A DNA stretch of 64,000 nt from Atherix ibis (lineage: Eukaryota; Arthropoda; Insecta; Diptera; Athericidae): positions 67,825,088 to 67,889,087 of the forward strand of contig OY282610.1 in assembly GCA_958298945.1 (NCBI GenBank), written 5' to 3'. The notes under the pieces are model-generated. The model was given only the letters and a program-made list of their open reading frames with translations, had not been told where the DNA came from and ran no database searches. Below, piece after piece: positions 46,985-57,602 of the stretch (positions are counted from its first letter, which is position 1; each line of letters begins with the position of its first letter). Made by a program: the position numbers and the translations under genes.

Positions 46985-47085
46985 GATTTAAAAAAAAACT
47001 CCTAAGATGGCTAGGAATAATATACCCAAAGGAACCGAACCCTGGGGAACACCAGCATTTATTTCATACCTTCCGTCGATTGCGA
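46985..47085 (-). pseudogene. Tiny non-LTR RT fragment (minus strand)
   Basis: The minus strand reads GRYEINAGVPQGSVPLGILF then LAILG, the conserved RT block AGVPQGSVLGPLLF with one transposed codon. No other RT block adjoins it. It borders the tandem repeat that follows. Confidence 0.65.
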
Positions 47086-47760
47086 ATCTTTAGACCTTAA
47101 ATAAATTTTCAACTTTTGAGCCTTCAATCAATTACGAAATTTTGAACATTTAATCAGTGTGATCTTTAGGACCTTAAACCAATTATGAATTTTAAAACCT
47201 TAAATTTATTGTGAATTTTGGCTTTCAGACAATTACGAATTTTTACACCTTAAATAAATTTTGAACTTTTGGACCTTCCATCAATTGAAAAGTTTTGGAC
47301 CTCTAATAAATTATGAATTAATTTTAAACTTTTGAGCATTCAATAAATTACGAAATTTTGAAAATTTAATCAGTTGTGATTTTTAGGACCTTAAACCATT
47401 TCTGAAATTTATTTGTAAATTTTGGCTTTCAGATAATTGCGAATTTTTGTACAATTTTAGATATTCAATAAATTATGCATTTTTAGACCTTAAATATATT
47501 TTGAAATTTTGGACCTTCCATCAATTGAAAAGATTTGGACCTCTTATAAATTGTGAATTTTTCAATTAATATTCTTAATTAATTGTGAATTTTTATACTT
47601 TTAATGATTTGTTATTGTTAAGACCTTAAATCAATATAAATTTGAAGACCCTAAATTTATAGTGCATTTAGCCTTTCAGACAATTTTCAATTTTTGGACC
47701 TTAAATAAATTTTGAATTTTAAATCTTCATCAATTACGATATAAAATTAGATACTTTTTA
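47086..47760. repeat. Degenerate ~30 bp repeats (GACCTTAAATAAATTTTGAA type)
   Basis: Words such as TTTTGGACCTTCCATCAATT, GACCTTAAATAAATTTTGAA and GGCTTTCAGACAATTACGAA recur throughout at about 28-35 bp. A longer period of about 230 bp is suggested by TTGGCTTTCAGA(C/T)AATT at 47218 and 47424 and a diverged third copy near 47670. Confidence 0.7.
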
Positions 47761-48095
47761 GATTTAAAAACATGAAAACATAATTCACAGAATATCTCTG
47801 CAGATATTAAAGTGGTGTACTTTTGAGGCTAAAAAAACTGACGACAAAAAATTTACCAAGCCATAAAAAAGGATAACTTTAAGACCTATAGAAACTATAG
47901 GTTGAGAAAATGTCCTTGAAAAACAAATTTCAAGTTCTGGTAGTTGAGAAAACAAATTTTTATGACCTCAAAATGGATAATTTTCAGAGCTTAAAAAAAA
48001 ATTTAAGTTTTGCTTATTGGAAAAAAATTTAATACCAAAAATTCATACGTTTAAGAACTACAAAAAAGCTTTATTTTTAAATTAAACTGCCCTTT
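47761..48095. other. AT-rich DNA upstream of the retroelement insertion
   Basis: Nothing recognised. Mild A-rich repeats resembling the preceding array. Confidence 0.45.
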
Positions 48096-48110
48096 TTAAT
48101 AAGACGTAAA

Positions 48111-49324
48111 TACATGGCGGCCAAAATATCTTCGTGGGAATCAAGAAACAAACTTTTCGATGGAGTGGTGTCCTCTACTCTACTTTACGGCTCCGGTATT
48201 TGGGGACTGCGGCATAAAGAAGATCTAGACAAAGTCCAAAACAACTACCTTCGTAGTGTACTAGAACTGCCACGAAACACACCAGGATACATGCTACGCC
48301 TTGAAACTGGCATGACGAGACTGAGCGACAACGTACTGATGAGGGCTTCCAAATTTTGGTTCAAGGTCAAAAACATGGAGGATCAAAGATACCCCAAGAT
48401 TTGTCTAAAAAGACTACTACTACAGGAAAGGTCACCTAATAATATTGTTAAATACAACTGGGCCTCTCTCATGCACCAACACTTTTCGGAACTGGGATGG
48501 GAATCAGTATGGGAAAGTCAAAACCTGGGCCAACTCGGCTGGAGCAACCTCCGCGAGGCACTGATAACCCACACACACAACGAAGACGTACACAGAACTC
48601 GAAACTCGAGCTACAACCCAACATACAAGCTCATAAAAAACCTTGACGTTCCTTACTGTGAGAAATACCTATCCCTAAATATTCCCATTCACTGCACACG
48701 AATTCTAGCCCAATTGAGGCTCTCGGGTTTTGAAAGAATTTATTTCAAGTTCAAAAATAACAAATACAGTTTCCCAACAACCGAACTCTGCACGCTCTGC
48801 AGTAATTATGTGCCCGAGTCACTGGAACACTTTATCTGGGAATGCCCAGTTTACACGGATTTTAGAATCGATTGTCTTTCCCAAAACTTGTACCATGACT
48901 TATTTCTAATAGGTACAGAACAGAATTGTAAAAAGTTATATGAGTTTATCACTTGCTGCCTAAAAACAAGATCTTTCTTACTGTTCGAATAACTTTTAAT
49001 GTAGATATTGAACTGTCAAATTTAATCTAAAATTTAATTTAAAAGTTCAGTTTTTTTTTTACTGTATAAGATCTGAGTTCAAAAAGGGTGTATTGCTATT
49101 AATTATCTAAATGTAATATATAACACTGCAGGTTAAATCTGCCACTCTACCTACACATGCAATATGTGCCAAATGAAGTGCAAACTATAAGATACGAGAT
49201 TCTATCTATTAAATTGTATAATGCTAAACACCAAAATATGTACAAAATTAAGGCGCCCTAGGAGCCCTTGTAATAGGTTCTGTATAACCTTGATGCAATA
49301 AACATTATTATTATTGTATTATTA
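48111..49324 (+). mobile_element. 5'-truncated non-LTR retrotransposon with 15 bp target-site duplication
   Basis: The direct repeat TTAATAAGACGTAAA lies at 48096-48110 and 49325-49339. The insert between begins inside ORF2, carries a 3' UTR (48993-49295) and ends in an ATT/TTA-rich simple tail (CATTATTATTATTGTATTATTATT). This is the product of target-primed reverse transcription with 5' truncation. The perfect duplication and open ORF indicate a young insertion. Confidence 0.92.
48114..48992 (+). CDS. C-terminal part of non-LTR ORF2 (post-RT region with zinc knuckle), 292 codons
   Basis: The longest clean ORF of the window. It reads KLFDGVVSSTLLYGSGIWGL, DLDKVQNNYLRSVLELPRNT and PGYMLRLETG, the thumb/connection region found after the RT palm in non-LTR elements (STLLYGxxxWG; QxxxxRxxLxLPxNTPxYxxRxE). 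Later CTLCSNYVPESLEHFIWEC forms a CCHC zinc finger typical of ORF2 C-termini. RT catalytic and endonuclease domains are absent because of 5' truncation, so the encoded polypeptide cannot transpose itself. The first ATG lies 3 bp inside the insertion, so this is a cut ORF and not a natural gene start. It is uninterrupted to the stop at 48990-48992. The clade is not certain. Confidence 0.9.
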   Translation: MAAKISSWESRNKLFDGVVSSTLLYGSGIWGLRHKEDLDKVQNNYLRSVLELPRNTPGYMLRLETGMTRLSDNVLMRASKFWFKVKNMEDQRYPKICLKRLLLQERSPNNIVKYNWASLMHQHFSELGWESVWESQNLGQLGWSNLREALITHTHNEDVHRTRNSSYNPTYKLIKNLDVPYCEKYLSLNIPIHCTRILAQLRLSGFERIYFKFKNNKYSFPTTELCTLCSNYVPESLEHFIWECPVYTDFRIDCLSQNLYHDLFLIGTEQNCKKLYEFITCCLKTRSFLLFE

Positions 49325-49339
49325 TTAATAAGACGTAAA

Positions 49340-49655
49340 ATGAAAAAAAAATAAGGAAGGTCCAACAAGTGAATGGTCCTAGAAGAAAATCTTACTTTAA
49401 AAGCTCGTTCAAAAAAATCAAATTTTCGATTTAGCGACGTTGCAGCATTTTTATTTTTAAATGTAATTGAATATTTATGACCCCAAAGAGGAATCCCTCC
49501 TTTATATAAGAAATGTAAGGCAAGTGAATCTATCAGGATTATTTTCAGTTTCTGTTAATATATAAGAGGAAGGATCTTTTTGTATTTCCAGGTCAAGCCC
49601 GATCAAAAGCTTGACTTACATTAATTTAGCTCGAATAAAAATAAATGATTTAGTA
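49340..49655. other. AT-rich DNA, nothing recognised
   Basis: Short gap between the retroelement and the mariner remnant. Confidence 0.4.
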
Positions 49656-49860
49656 TTTATAAAAATCGATTAGCTGGAGTCGCACCCTTTTGTGAATGCA
49701 TTGAGACAGACTGCACTCTAACTTAATAATAGCTTTCCTAGCGTGTTTATAGCAAGAACCATCGAGCTCCTCATAACAGCTATTACGCGAACACACCACC
49801 TCTTCATTGTTGGCAAATCTTTTACCACTGAACCATTTTTTCTAGTTCGGAAAGAGAAAA
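49656..49860 (-). pseudogene. Mariner transposase C-terminal remnant (minus strand)
   Basis: The minus strand reads KWFSGKRFANNEEVVCSRNS, CYEELDGSCYKHARKAIIKL, ECSLSQCIHKRVRLQLIDFY then stop. This matches the mariner C-terminal pattern GKRFxSNEEVxxxxxxYFExLDKSxYxxGIxKLExRWxKCIxxxGDYIE. The frame is open but diverged. It belongs with the duplicated core segment at 49922-50718. Confidence 0.75.
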
Positions 49861-49921
49861 TAATCCGAGAGCAATAATTCGAACTTTAACGTTTACTAAC
49901 AGACGGCCATTTTTTATTGAT

Positions 49922-50718
49922 TGCAAACGCTATAGAAAGTTCGCATAGTACTAATTCCGTTAATTGTTTTTCGCTTTTTAAGATAATAAATGAAAATTAT
50001 CCCCAAAAAACACTGTCTTCGCCTTCTTTGGACCGAATTCTCCCCTTCCATTCATTGTTTTAACTGTTCCTTCATCTCAACTATGAATCGATGCAAAAAC
50101 TCAAGTTTATTGCTGTGAAACACCGCCAAACACTTGATTGAAACATCCTCACGACGTTGTTTCTGTTCCATTGTAAGCAAACGCGGTACCCATCTTGCTT
50201 ACACCGTTCTCTTGTCAAAATATTCAGTCAATATGCGATGTACAGTATTTTTTAAAACGCCTTCCGTGTTCTGGTAGCTTTCGCACTTTCATTCAAAGGA
50301 GTGGGGAGTATAGCCAGTACTGCAAACGCTATAGAAAGTTCGCATAGTACTAATCCCGTTAATTGTTTTTCGCTTTCTAAGATAATAAATGAAAATTATC
50401 CCCAAAAAACACTGTCTTCGCCTTCTTTGGACCGAATTCTCCCCTTCCATTCATTGTTTTAACTGTTCCTTCATCTCAACTATGAATCGATGCAAAAACT
50501 TAAGTTTATTGCTGTGAAACACCGCCAAACACTTGATTGAAACATCCTCACGACGTTGTTTCTGTTCCATTGTAAGCAAACGCGGTACCCATCTTGCTTA
50601 CACCGTTCTCTTGTCAAAATATTCAGTCAATATGCGATGTACAGCATTTTTTAAAACGCAAACCATGTTCTGGTAGCTTGCGCACTTTCATTCAAAGGAG
50701 TGAGGAGTATAGCCAGTT
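49922..50718 (-). pseudogene. Mariner transposase core, tandemly duplicated (2 x ~399 bp)
   Basis: Copies lie at 49922-50320 and 50321-50718 with only a few differences. Read on the minus strand each gives a mariner HTH end and linker (TEYFDKRTV; QDGYRVCLQWNRNNV in one frame, WVPRLLTMEQKQRR-like in another), HSNKLEFLHRFIVEMKEQLK and GENSVQRRRRQCF, the last two corresponding to the region before PKRxKTxxSAGKVM. Many frame breaks. The duplication happened after insertion because both copies carry the same lesions. Confidence 0.7.
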
Positions 50719-51195
50719 GGCTTTGGAAACCTAAAAGGACAGCACGCTAGTAGACCTTCTTGCTCAGTAGGACCTTCTTGCTAAAAGGATAGCACGGTGG
50801 TATACCTGCTTGCTCAAATAGGTCGATTATCACGACCATAAAATGGTCGAAGTGCGCGAAACAAATTTTTCAAATAGCACGAATTTTGAAAATAAAACAT
50901 TCTTTCAATGATAAAATGACAATGCTAACTGAGCACTTTTGACTGATACATAATAATCACTGGTTAGAAGGAGTGGGGAGTATAGCCAATTGGTTTAAAA
51001 AACCCAAAAGGACAGCACGCTGGTAGACCTGCTTACTCAATAGGTCTATTAAGATGGGTATAAAATGGTTGAAGTGCGCGAAATACATTTTGCACAGAGC
51101 ACGAATTTTGATAATACTATTCAATAATTTGTTTGGTTATAAAATCTTTCCATAATTAAATGGCAATGTTAATTGAGGATTTTTGACTATAACAC
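50719..51195. repeat. ~270 bp tandem duplication with AAAAGGACAGCACGCT(A/G)GTA words
   Basis: Segment A (about 50692-50960) and segment B (about 50970-51190) share GTGGGGAGTATAGCCA, AAAGGACAGCACGCT, TAAAATGGT(C/T)GAAGTGCGCG and AGCACGAATTTTGA. It adjoins the mariner remnant on its N-terminal side and may be the 5' region of that element, but no transposase motif is readable. Confidence 0.65.
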
Positions 51196-53035
51196 ATATT
51201 ACGTTTTATGCGTAATTTATTAAGAATAAAAACATAAAAAACCAAACACCGAAAAAATCACCCTTTAGAAAATGTCGATTGGGGAAAAGTCATTCAAAAT
51301 GCTGCCATCTACAATTTGAATTGTAATTACAAAAAAACCTGTATTTTAATCAAGTAACAAAGTTTTTCGAACTTGAAATTCGAAAAGTGTTACTTAACCA
51401 AAGGAAGGATACCGTTTTTAATGTCTATTATTTGACATTTACAAAGCTGCCATCTACCGGATACTTTTCGAAATCAAAATAGAAAAAATAATTTTCTTTG
51501 GTAAACAAATTCGTACAATTTTCAATTTCTACAAAATTCCATCATCAACGCAATCGTCGATATTCCCAACAATCCACACTAATTCATTGACATAACTTTG
51601 TTTTTGTTTGTTTGTTTATTTAGTTTTTCTATTTTTTGGTTTGTATTTTTCTTAGCAATAAAAGGTGTTACGATTAGAGAGATTAAGAAAATTTTGTATA
51701 TGTTAGCGCGTAGCTGGTACCTAAGAATTGGCAATACAAAATAGACAATCTAACTTGGGTGTACGCTTGAATTTTGTGCTGGGAGCCAGAGAGAGAAACT
51801 ATCATAAATCAAACTCTGAACTGATAAGAATTTCTACTTTTAGTACTTTATTATGTTTTTTTTCGTTTATTTTTAATACTTCCCTATTTGATATGAGTTT
51901 TTTTCATATTAAGAATATATATTTATTCACTAACAGTCACCATTATTACAATATATTAATGATAATTGAAGGCAATAATTTTTGAATTTTGATAATTTCT
52001 ACTGTTAACCTGTTCTGTTTGAGTGGGATCGTCAAAATTATCGGCGGTGCATTATCAGGTTTTTTTTTTCAAAATCTATAATATGTGTAAAATTTAAATT
52101 AAGGTTTTTTTTTATAAATAAATTGAAATGAATCGTGAGAACCAAACAGAAAATATAAAAATGACCAGAAAATAACGAATCATAATAATCGTATTATTTT
52201 CTATTGAAAAATCACCACACCTTTACTTACCTCTACTTTAAGGTAAAAAAAAAAGAAAAAATTATGGTAAATGAAAAGAAAAAAACAAAATTAATGAGAA
52301 TATCTTTTTCAGTGTTTATCAAAATGGTCAGTGTTTACTTTTTGATTAATCGAAACATTGCCTAAAATTCTCATCAGCCTAAAAGTTTCGATTTTTGTTT
52401 TGTGTGAAAACTTTTAAAAAGAAATGCAATTTTTAAAATTAAAAATCAGATTAAAATTATCAAAAATATTTATTCGATGTTCGTGGGAAATCGATGATCA
52501 ATTATTATTAGTCATCCCAAAAGGAGGTTCCTAAACTCAGTTTTTGCAGTTTTTTTATTCCAATCTAAACATTTTCACTAACTTATTAATTTTACTACAA
52601 ATTTCACATTTTTTTTTTGTTATTACTTAATAATTTCTTATTGTTGTTAGTGCTAAGAAAGGAGATTATGCAGTTTTTCCGTAGTATTTGTGAGAACCTC
52701 AAAGTACTCATTTGTTATTGAAATTAAACTGTTTAGAAACTGATTCTTTTAAAAATTCCACTTCTTGACACAAAATACAATAATAATCACAAAATCGTAT
52801 GCCCTAGCAAAGGTTTATTGTCTAAATTTCGAGTTCAATAAATTTTCATTTTGGGAATAAAATCAAAAATCAGCTAAGGAGAAAAAATTTTCTTATTAAA
52901 ATTCAACGAAAAAAACCTCATTTTTGCAAGCAACATTTTTTTTAAAATTCGAAACTTTTTGGTCGAAAATAAAAATTTAAGTTATCAAAAATAAGAAACA
53001 ATGAAAATATACTTAACATTAATATTTGAATACAA
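51196..53035. other. AT-rich intergenic DNA, nothing recognised
   Basis: No coding exon, RNA gene or clear repeat. The 85-codon frame at 51728-51985 lacks motifs. Confidence 0.5.
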
Positions 53036-53039
53036 AAGT

Positions 53040-53900
53040 CCATAAAAAAAATATAGCTCAGAAAAGTCAGTAAATAAAAACACTAGCGGATAAAAATTAT
53101 TTAGTGTAAAAATAAAAACATATAAACAATATTGCTAACAAAAGTCAATAGGTAAAAAAATTAAATTAAAATATTATTGGATGTGGAAAAATCAAAGGAT
53201 AAAAATATATTGCTCTGAAAAGTCAACAATTAATCTACAAGAACAGCCAGTAGATAAAAAAATGTTCCACAAAAATGCGACCCATAATAAGAGCATATTC
53301 AGATAAAAAAAATTTAACAGAAAAGTTTGTACAAAAATATCTGCGGATAAAAATTGTTATACAGAAAAACATCCAGACAAAAAAAATAGTCCATTGAAAA
53401 GTTAGTGGATAAAAAATATTTGGCGGATAAAAAAATTTAATAGTCAAAATATTATCAACCGATGCAAAAGTGAGTTTGCAGACAAAAACTTATACAGAAA
53501 AGTGTACAGCCAAAATATACGCGTAGAAAATTTGGTGGATAAAAACATATTTGATAAAACATTGGTAGAAAAAAATCAGTCAGCTGGTAAAAAATGTTGC
53601 ATACGAAAAAATGAGCGGATAAAAATATTTTGCTCTGAAAAGTCAACAATTAATCTACAAGAAAAGCCAGTAGATGAAAAAATGTTTTTTATGCCTACCA
53701 TTTTTTTATCAGCTGAAGATATTTTTTCTACCAACATTGATTTGAGTGCAGCTTGTAAAATAGTTGTATTACTCTTTAGTTATAACGAAATGTCTTCAAA
53801 TGACTCGGCACTTGAAATGACTATAAGGGAAAAAACTGCGGACAAAAAATGATGCAGCTTAAAAATTGCTTTCCAAAAAAAAGACCGGTGGATAAAAAAT
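53040..53900 (+). repeat. Degenerate GGATAAAAA-type repeats
   Basis: GCGGATAAAAA, GTGGATAAAAA or AG(T/A)GGATAAAAA words followed by AT-rich filler recur about every 25-45 bp from 53040 to 53650 and again at 53840-53900. A direct repeat ATATTTTGCTCTGAAAAGTCAACAATTAATCT-type block occurs near 53206-53250 and 53624-53670. The 116-codon plus frame at 53502-53852 results from this repeat. Confidence 0.65.
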
Positions 53901-54074
53901 TATCAAATTAAAACTTTTGAATGTTTCCCCTTTTAATTGTTTTTATTTAGGATAATTGCAATTACTCTAAAAAGTACGCGAGTTGACATTATTCAGCTAC
54001 AATGGGCCGGGCCAGGACATTGCGGTTCCTAATTCTGAATTGGCTTGTTAAATAGTCGCTTCACAAGTAATTAT

Positions 54075-54215
54075 CGAATGGCCTGAGATGTCTTGACGCT
54101 TAAAAATGTCACTCAAAATGACTATTAGGGGAAAAAAACGCGGATAAAAAATTTTGCATAAAAAATACTGCGGATAAAAAACAGTTTTACATAAAAACTT
54201 CACTGGATAAAAAAA
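54075..54215 (+). repeat. Dispersed repeat shared with 45260-45370
   Basis: GAGATGTCTTGACGCTTAAAA, CACTCAAAATGACTATTAGG and GCGGATAAAAAATT match in the same order at 45262-45365. The family ends in GGATAAAAA repeats like those at 53040-53900, so the latter may be expanded tails of the same element. Confidence 0.6.
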
Positions 54216-54719
54216 AACACCACATTTTCAATTAAATGAAAACAATTTTATACAATTTGTTTTGTAAATAATTACCTTTCACAGGTTATCATCACTGAAC
54301 AACAACAAAATAAAGGAGCAAAAACTGATAAGAAATAAATACCTTATTTTATCAATTACTGGGCGATTGTTGTGAAGGAAAAAAACGATATAAAATTTTC
54401 CAAAGTGTTTTGAACTTTTTAAAGAAAAGAAAAATTTGTTTGATTGGATTTTTTTTAAAAATATTTTTGATTATGATAGTTTTTTTTAAAGTGTTTGATA
54501 AAACAACAATGATGATATTTTTTTTTAAGGTGTTTAAATTTCCTGATATGCATTTTTGAATGATGTCTCATGTGCATTATTTATCGAGCAAGAAAGATAA
54601 GATGAGTCAGCTGTAAGAGAGAAACTAAAATGCGCAGACTGACCAGATACCCTGAAAAGTGGACAAAAGCTTTCTAACGAATTACTCTTCGTCCCCGAGA
54701 GGTGAAAAAATAAGCAAAC
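54216..54719. other. AT-rich DNA, nothing recognised
   Basis: No supported feature. Confidence 0.4.
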
Positions 54720-55490
54720 AATCATGCTCGGCTGCGACGGTGCGTAATCACCAACATCGATCGTATTGCACTACGCCAACTGCACTCATCGTCGGCTGAT
54801 GAGTAATTATGGAGTTGAGAGCCATGTTGGTGGGGCCATACGAACCTGTACACGATTTGTGCTACTTGCCACGCCCCTCAACAACATGATCACCCGCATT
54901 TTTCACCAATTGATCGTAATTAAGAAACACTCGATCGATCGCGATCGTTTTCGGTGAATTTTCAAATTTCTGTTAGAGTAGAGCGAAACTGCTTATTATC
55001 GGAAGCTATTAGGTTGTTGCGTACCGTCCAATTGATAACGAACCACCCCGGCTCCATCGGACCGACCAGACCGTCTACCATGCATGATCGATTTTGCTTA
55101 TCAACGCAAATCAGCTGTCCGTTAATGGTGCAGATTCCTACACTCAACCGTGCTCCGCTCTTCCGGCCTGGACACCCTTCCAGAGCTTAATTGCTTCTAA
55201 TGGTCTGTCGTAAACGATCGTTGGGAATGCCCGCGCGCCTATTACGATACTCTCAACACTTTCCAAACCGAAATTAATCTACGATATCGGAGCAGTTGGA
55301 CTGGAGCCCTGGGACGCCTGCACATTGATTTCTGTGTGCATTCGCTAGTGTGGCTCTGTTGCGTCCAGTTGTAATTTGTCGATTGCTCCCATTGTTGTTG
55401 ATGATCGTGTTGATCGGTGCAAGCGCGCGCGCGTATTTTAAGTACGGACGGTTTTCCAAAGAATACTAATGATTGTCGATCGTGCACAAA
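54720..55490. other. Unusually GC- and CpG-rich pocket, possible regulatory DNA
   Basis: Composition here is clearly higher in GC than the surroundings, with many CG dinucleotides, CGATCGATCGCGATCG near 54933 and GCGCGCGCGCGTAT near 55423. Several frames stay open for 60-80 codons on both strands, as expected of GC-richer DNA, and none shows a recognisable domain or good splice context. It is followed by purine-rich DNA that resembles a 5' leader, so a promoter region is plausible. Confidence 0.45.
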
Positions 55491-55629
55491 ACAATACCAA
55501 ACAAAACAATATTAAAAAAATTAATAAAATAATATTTAAAAAATTAACTAAAATAATAGCAAAAAAATATTAACTAAAATCTATTAAAAACAAACGAACA
55601 AGTGGTTTTTGAAAATTTCGAACAAATCA

Positions 55630-56330
55630 TAAAAAGTAAGAATTCGTTTTTTCCGTGTTGTAAATTATGTGACCGATGTTCAATGCCGTTTTGTGTGCTA
55701 TCACAATATATGTTAATGTGTGATTTTTGTTTTCTTTATTAATCATCGATCGTGTTCCATTCGAGACTCTATTGATAAACGAGACCGAAGTGTAAATATT
55801 CGTGTTTGTTGAGTTTTATTTTTCGTTCTCTTCCGTCATCAATTATTGGCTACTCGCACGGGTGGGTAGTAGGGCGAGAAAGAACGAAGAAACAATAAAA
55901 TTTAAACAGTGCGAGAAAGAGAGAGAGAGAAAACACTCTCCAATTAATTAAGAAAAATCAATCAATTTTACAAAAAAAAAAACATTAAATTCGAGAGAAC
56001 AAATAAAAATCACAAAAGTATTATTAATAATTATTAAAGAATAAAAATAAAAACACTCTCCAAAGAGTCACGCCAATTAGTGGGAAACGAAGCAGCAGAA
56101 AAATAATAAAGACAAAGACGAATCCGAAGCTAAAGCAGAACAACAATTAGAAGAAGACGGACAAACAGAAGAAAAACAAATAGCAAGTAATGAACAACTT
56201 TTGTCTCATTTCTCCATTTACTTTTTTTTACTCATTCATAATTTGTAGTGACGAATTTTATTGTGAAAACAATTAAATAAAAAAATGAAAAAAAACCAAC
56301 AATAATTCCAACAAAAAAAGTGGGTTTATT
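55630..56330 (+). promoter_or_regulatory. Possible 5' UTR/leader: GAGA-rich and purine-rich stretch
   Basis: Contains GCGAGAAAGAGAGAGAGAGA (about 55911), then about 150 bp of A/G/C-rich sequence nearly free of T (56080-56200, GGAAACGAAGCAGCAGAAAA, CAGAAGAAAAACAAATAGCA) ending in a possible donor AAGTAATG near 56189. Such leaders are common at insect developmental genes. No ORF follows in the window, so the coding part, if any, would be beyond a long intron or absent. Confidence 0.3.
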
Positions 56331-56339
56331 CGAAAATGA

Positions 56340-56860
56340 GTAACACGCAAGAGTTTTTTTTTTCTTAGATTTTGTTGTTGTCACTAGTTGTGTTTTGTTG
56401 TTGTTGTTGCTGGTAGGTTATCTGTCATACAATACATTGTTCCTATTGTTGAGTTTTTTTATCTTTTAAATTTTCTCCCAATTTTGTACCGCTCTCAATT
56501 TATTTATTGTTAACTGGTTTAATTGTTATTATTTTTATCTTTTTTAGTTTTTTTTTTAAAATTTTATTTTTACATGAACTTTTTCAAAATTTCGGCCTTT
56601 TCTTGTTGGTATTTTTACTGTGCTTTTTTGAATTTTTTTTAAGCGACTTTTTCTTACATTTCTTAATTATTTTTATTCTTGCTTTGCTTTTTTTCAAATT
56701 AATTTTTTACAGTTTTTAAACTGTTCTCTTTCCTTCTTTTTTTTTCATACAGCGCCATTTTTTATATAAAAAAAAAATTACTTAAAAAAAATTCAAAAAA
56801 GATCAGTAAAAATACCAAAAAAAGGGAAGGTTTTGAAAAAAAATTAAAAACACAAAACTA
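56340..56860. other. T-rich DNA
   Basis: TTG microsatellite at 56398-56412 and long T runs. The hydrophobic 70-codon frame at 56507-56719 is an artefact of T-richness. Confidence 0.5.
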
Positions 56861-56889
56861 AAAAAAATAAAAAGCTAAAAGAAAAAAAA

Positions 56890-57215
56890 CTATAACTGGT
56901 ATTAAATAAAATGCCGCCGTTACTAAATAAAATGATGCTGGTATAACATAAAATGATGCTGATATCAAATAAAATGGCGCTGGTATCAAATAAAATGGTG
57001 TTGGTATTAAATAAAACGACGCTGGTATCAAATAAAATAACGCTGTTATTAAATAAAATGGCGCTGGTATCAAATAAAATGGTGCTGGTATTAAATAAAA
57101 TGACGCTGGTATCAAATGAAATGGTGCTGGTATTAAATAAAATGGCGCTGATATAAAATAAAATGGCGCTGATATAAAATAAAATGGCGCTGGTACTAAA
57201 TAAAATGGCTAACAT
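56890..57215 (+). repeat. 21 bp tandem repeat, about 15 units (copy A)
   Basis: Units of the form AAAATGGCGCTGGTATCAAA + T, varying at ATGGCG/ATGGTG/ATGACG and TATCAAAT/TATTAAAT/TATAAAAT. The period of 21 keeps frames open on both strands (for example minus-strand LIPAPFY repeats), but this is repeat structure and not a gene. The same array with the same flank recurs at 59740-60045. Confidence 0.9.
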
Positions 57216-57602
57216 AGCAAAAATAGCAATGTTTATAAATAAAAAGCAATGAGAATAAATAAAATATTGATGACATGCATAATGGCCGTTATAATAACCA
57301 AAATGTTGATAATAATCAACCGAAATAGCGATGATAATAAATGAACTTTTCTACACACTAACGTAAAGAAAATATAATTAAAAAAATATAAACTATAGTA
57401 AAGAAAAATTAAAGGGAAATAATTGGTAGAAAAAAGACACAAATGGTATCATTAAATAGTATTATTTTCCAGGGTCAATTTAAATTTATAAAAACCAATA
57501 AGTTGACATGTGCACGTTGTTTTTGAAATAAGTTATATGGAAGCCAATTTGAATTATTTAATAATGTTCCTTTTTTTCTCTTCATACGTATTTACGATCG
57601 TA
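57216..57602. repeat. Unique flank of duplicated block (copy A)
   Basis: About 390 bp (AAATAGCAATGTTTATAAAT ... AACCGAAATAGCGATGATAA ... TTGACATGTGCACGTTGTTT) that recurs almost unchanged at 60040-60437. The offset is about 2,833 bp. Confidence 0.9.

Noticed and set aside
54954..55190. Coding gene in the GC-rich pocket
   Set aside because: Open frames exist on both strands with no recognisable protein features; explained by GC content.
56844..57215. 123-codon minus-strand repeat protein (LFDTSAI-type)
   Set aside because: Open only because the DNA repeat period is 21 bp. There is no start context or domain, and the related array at 59740 has broken frames.
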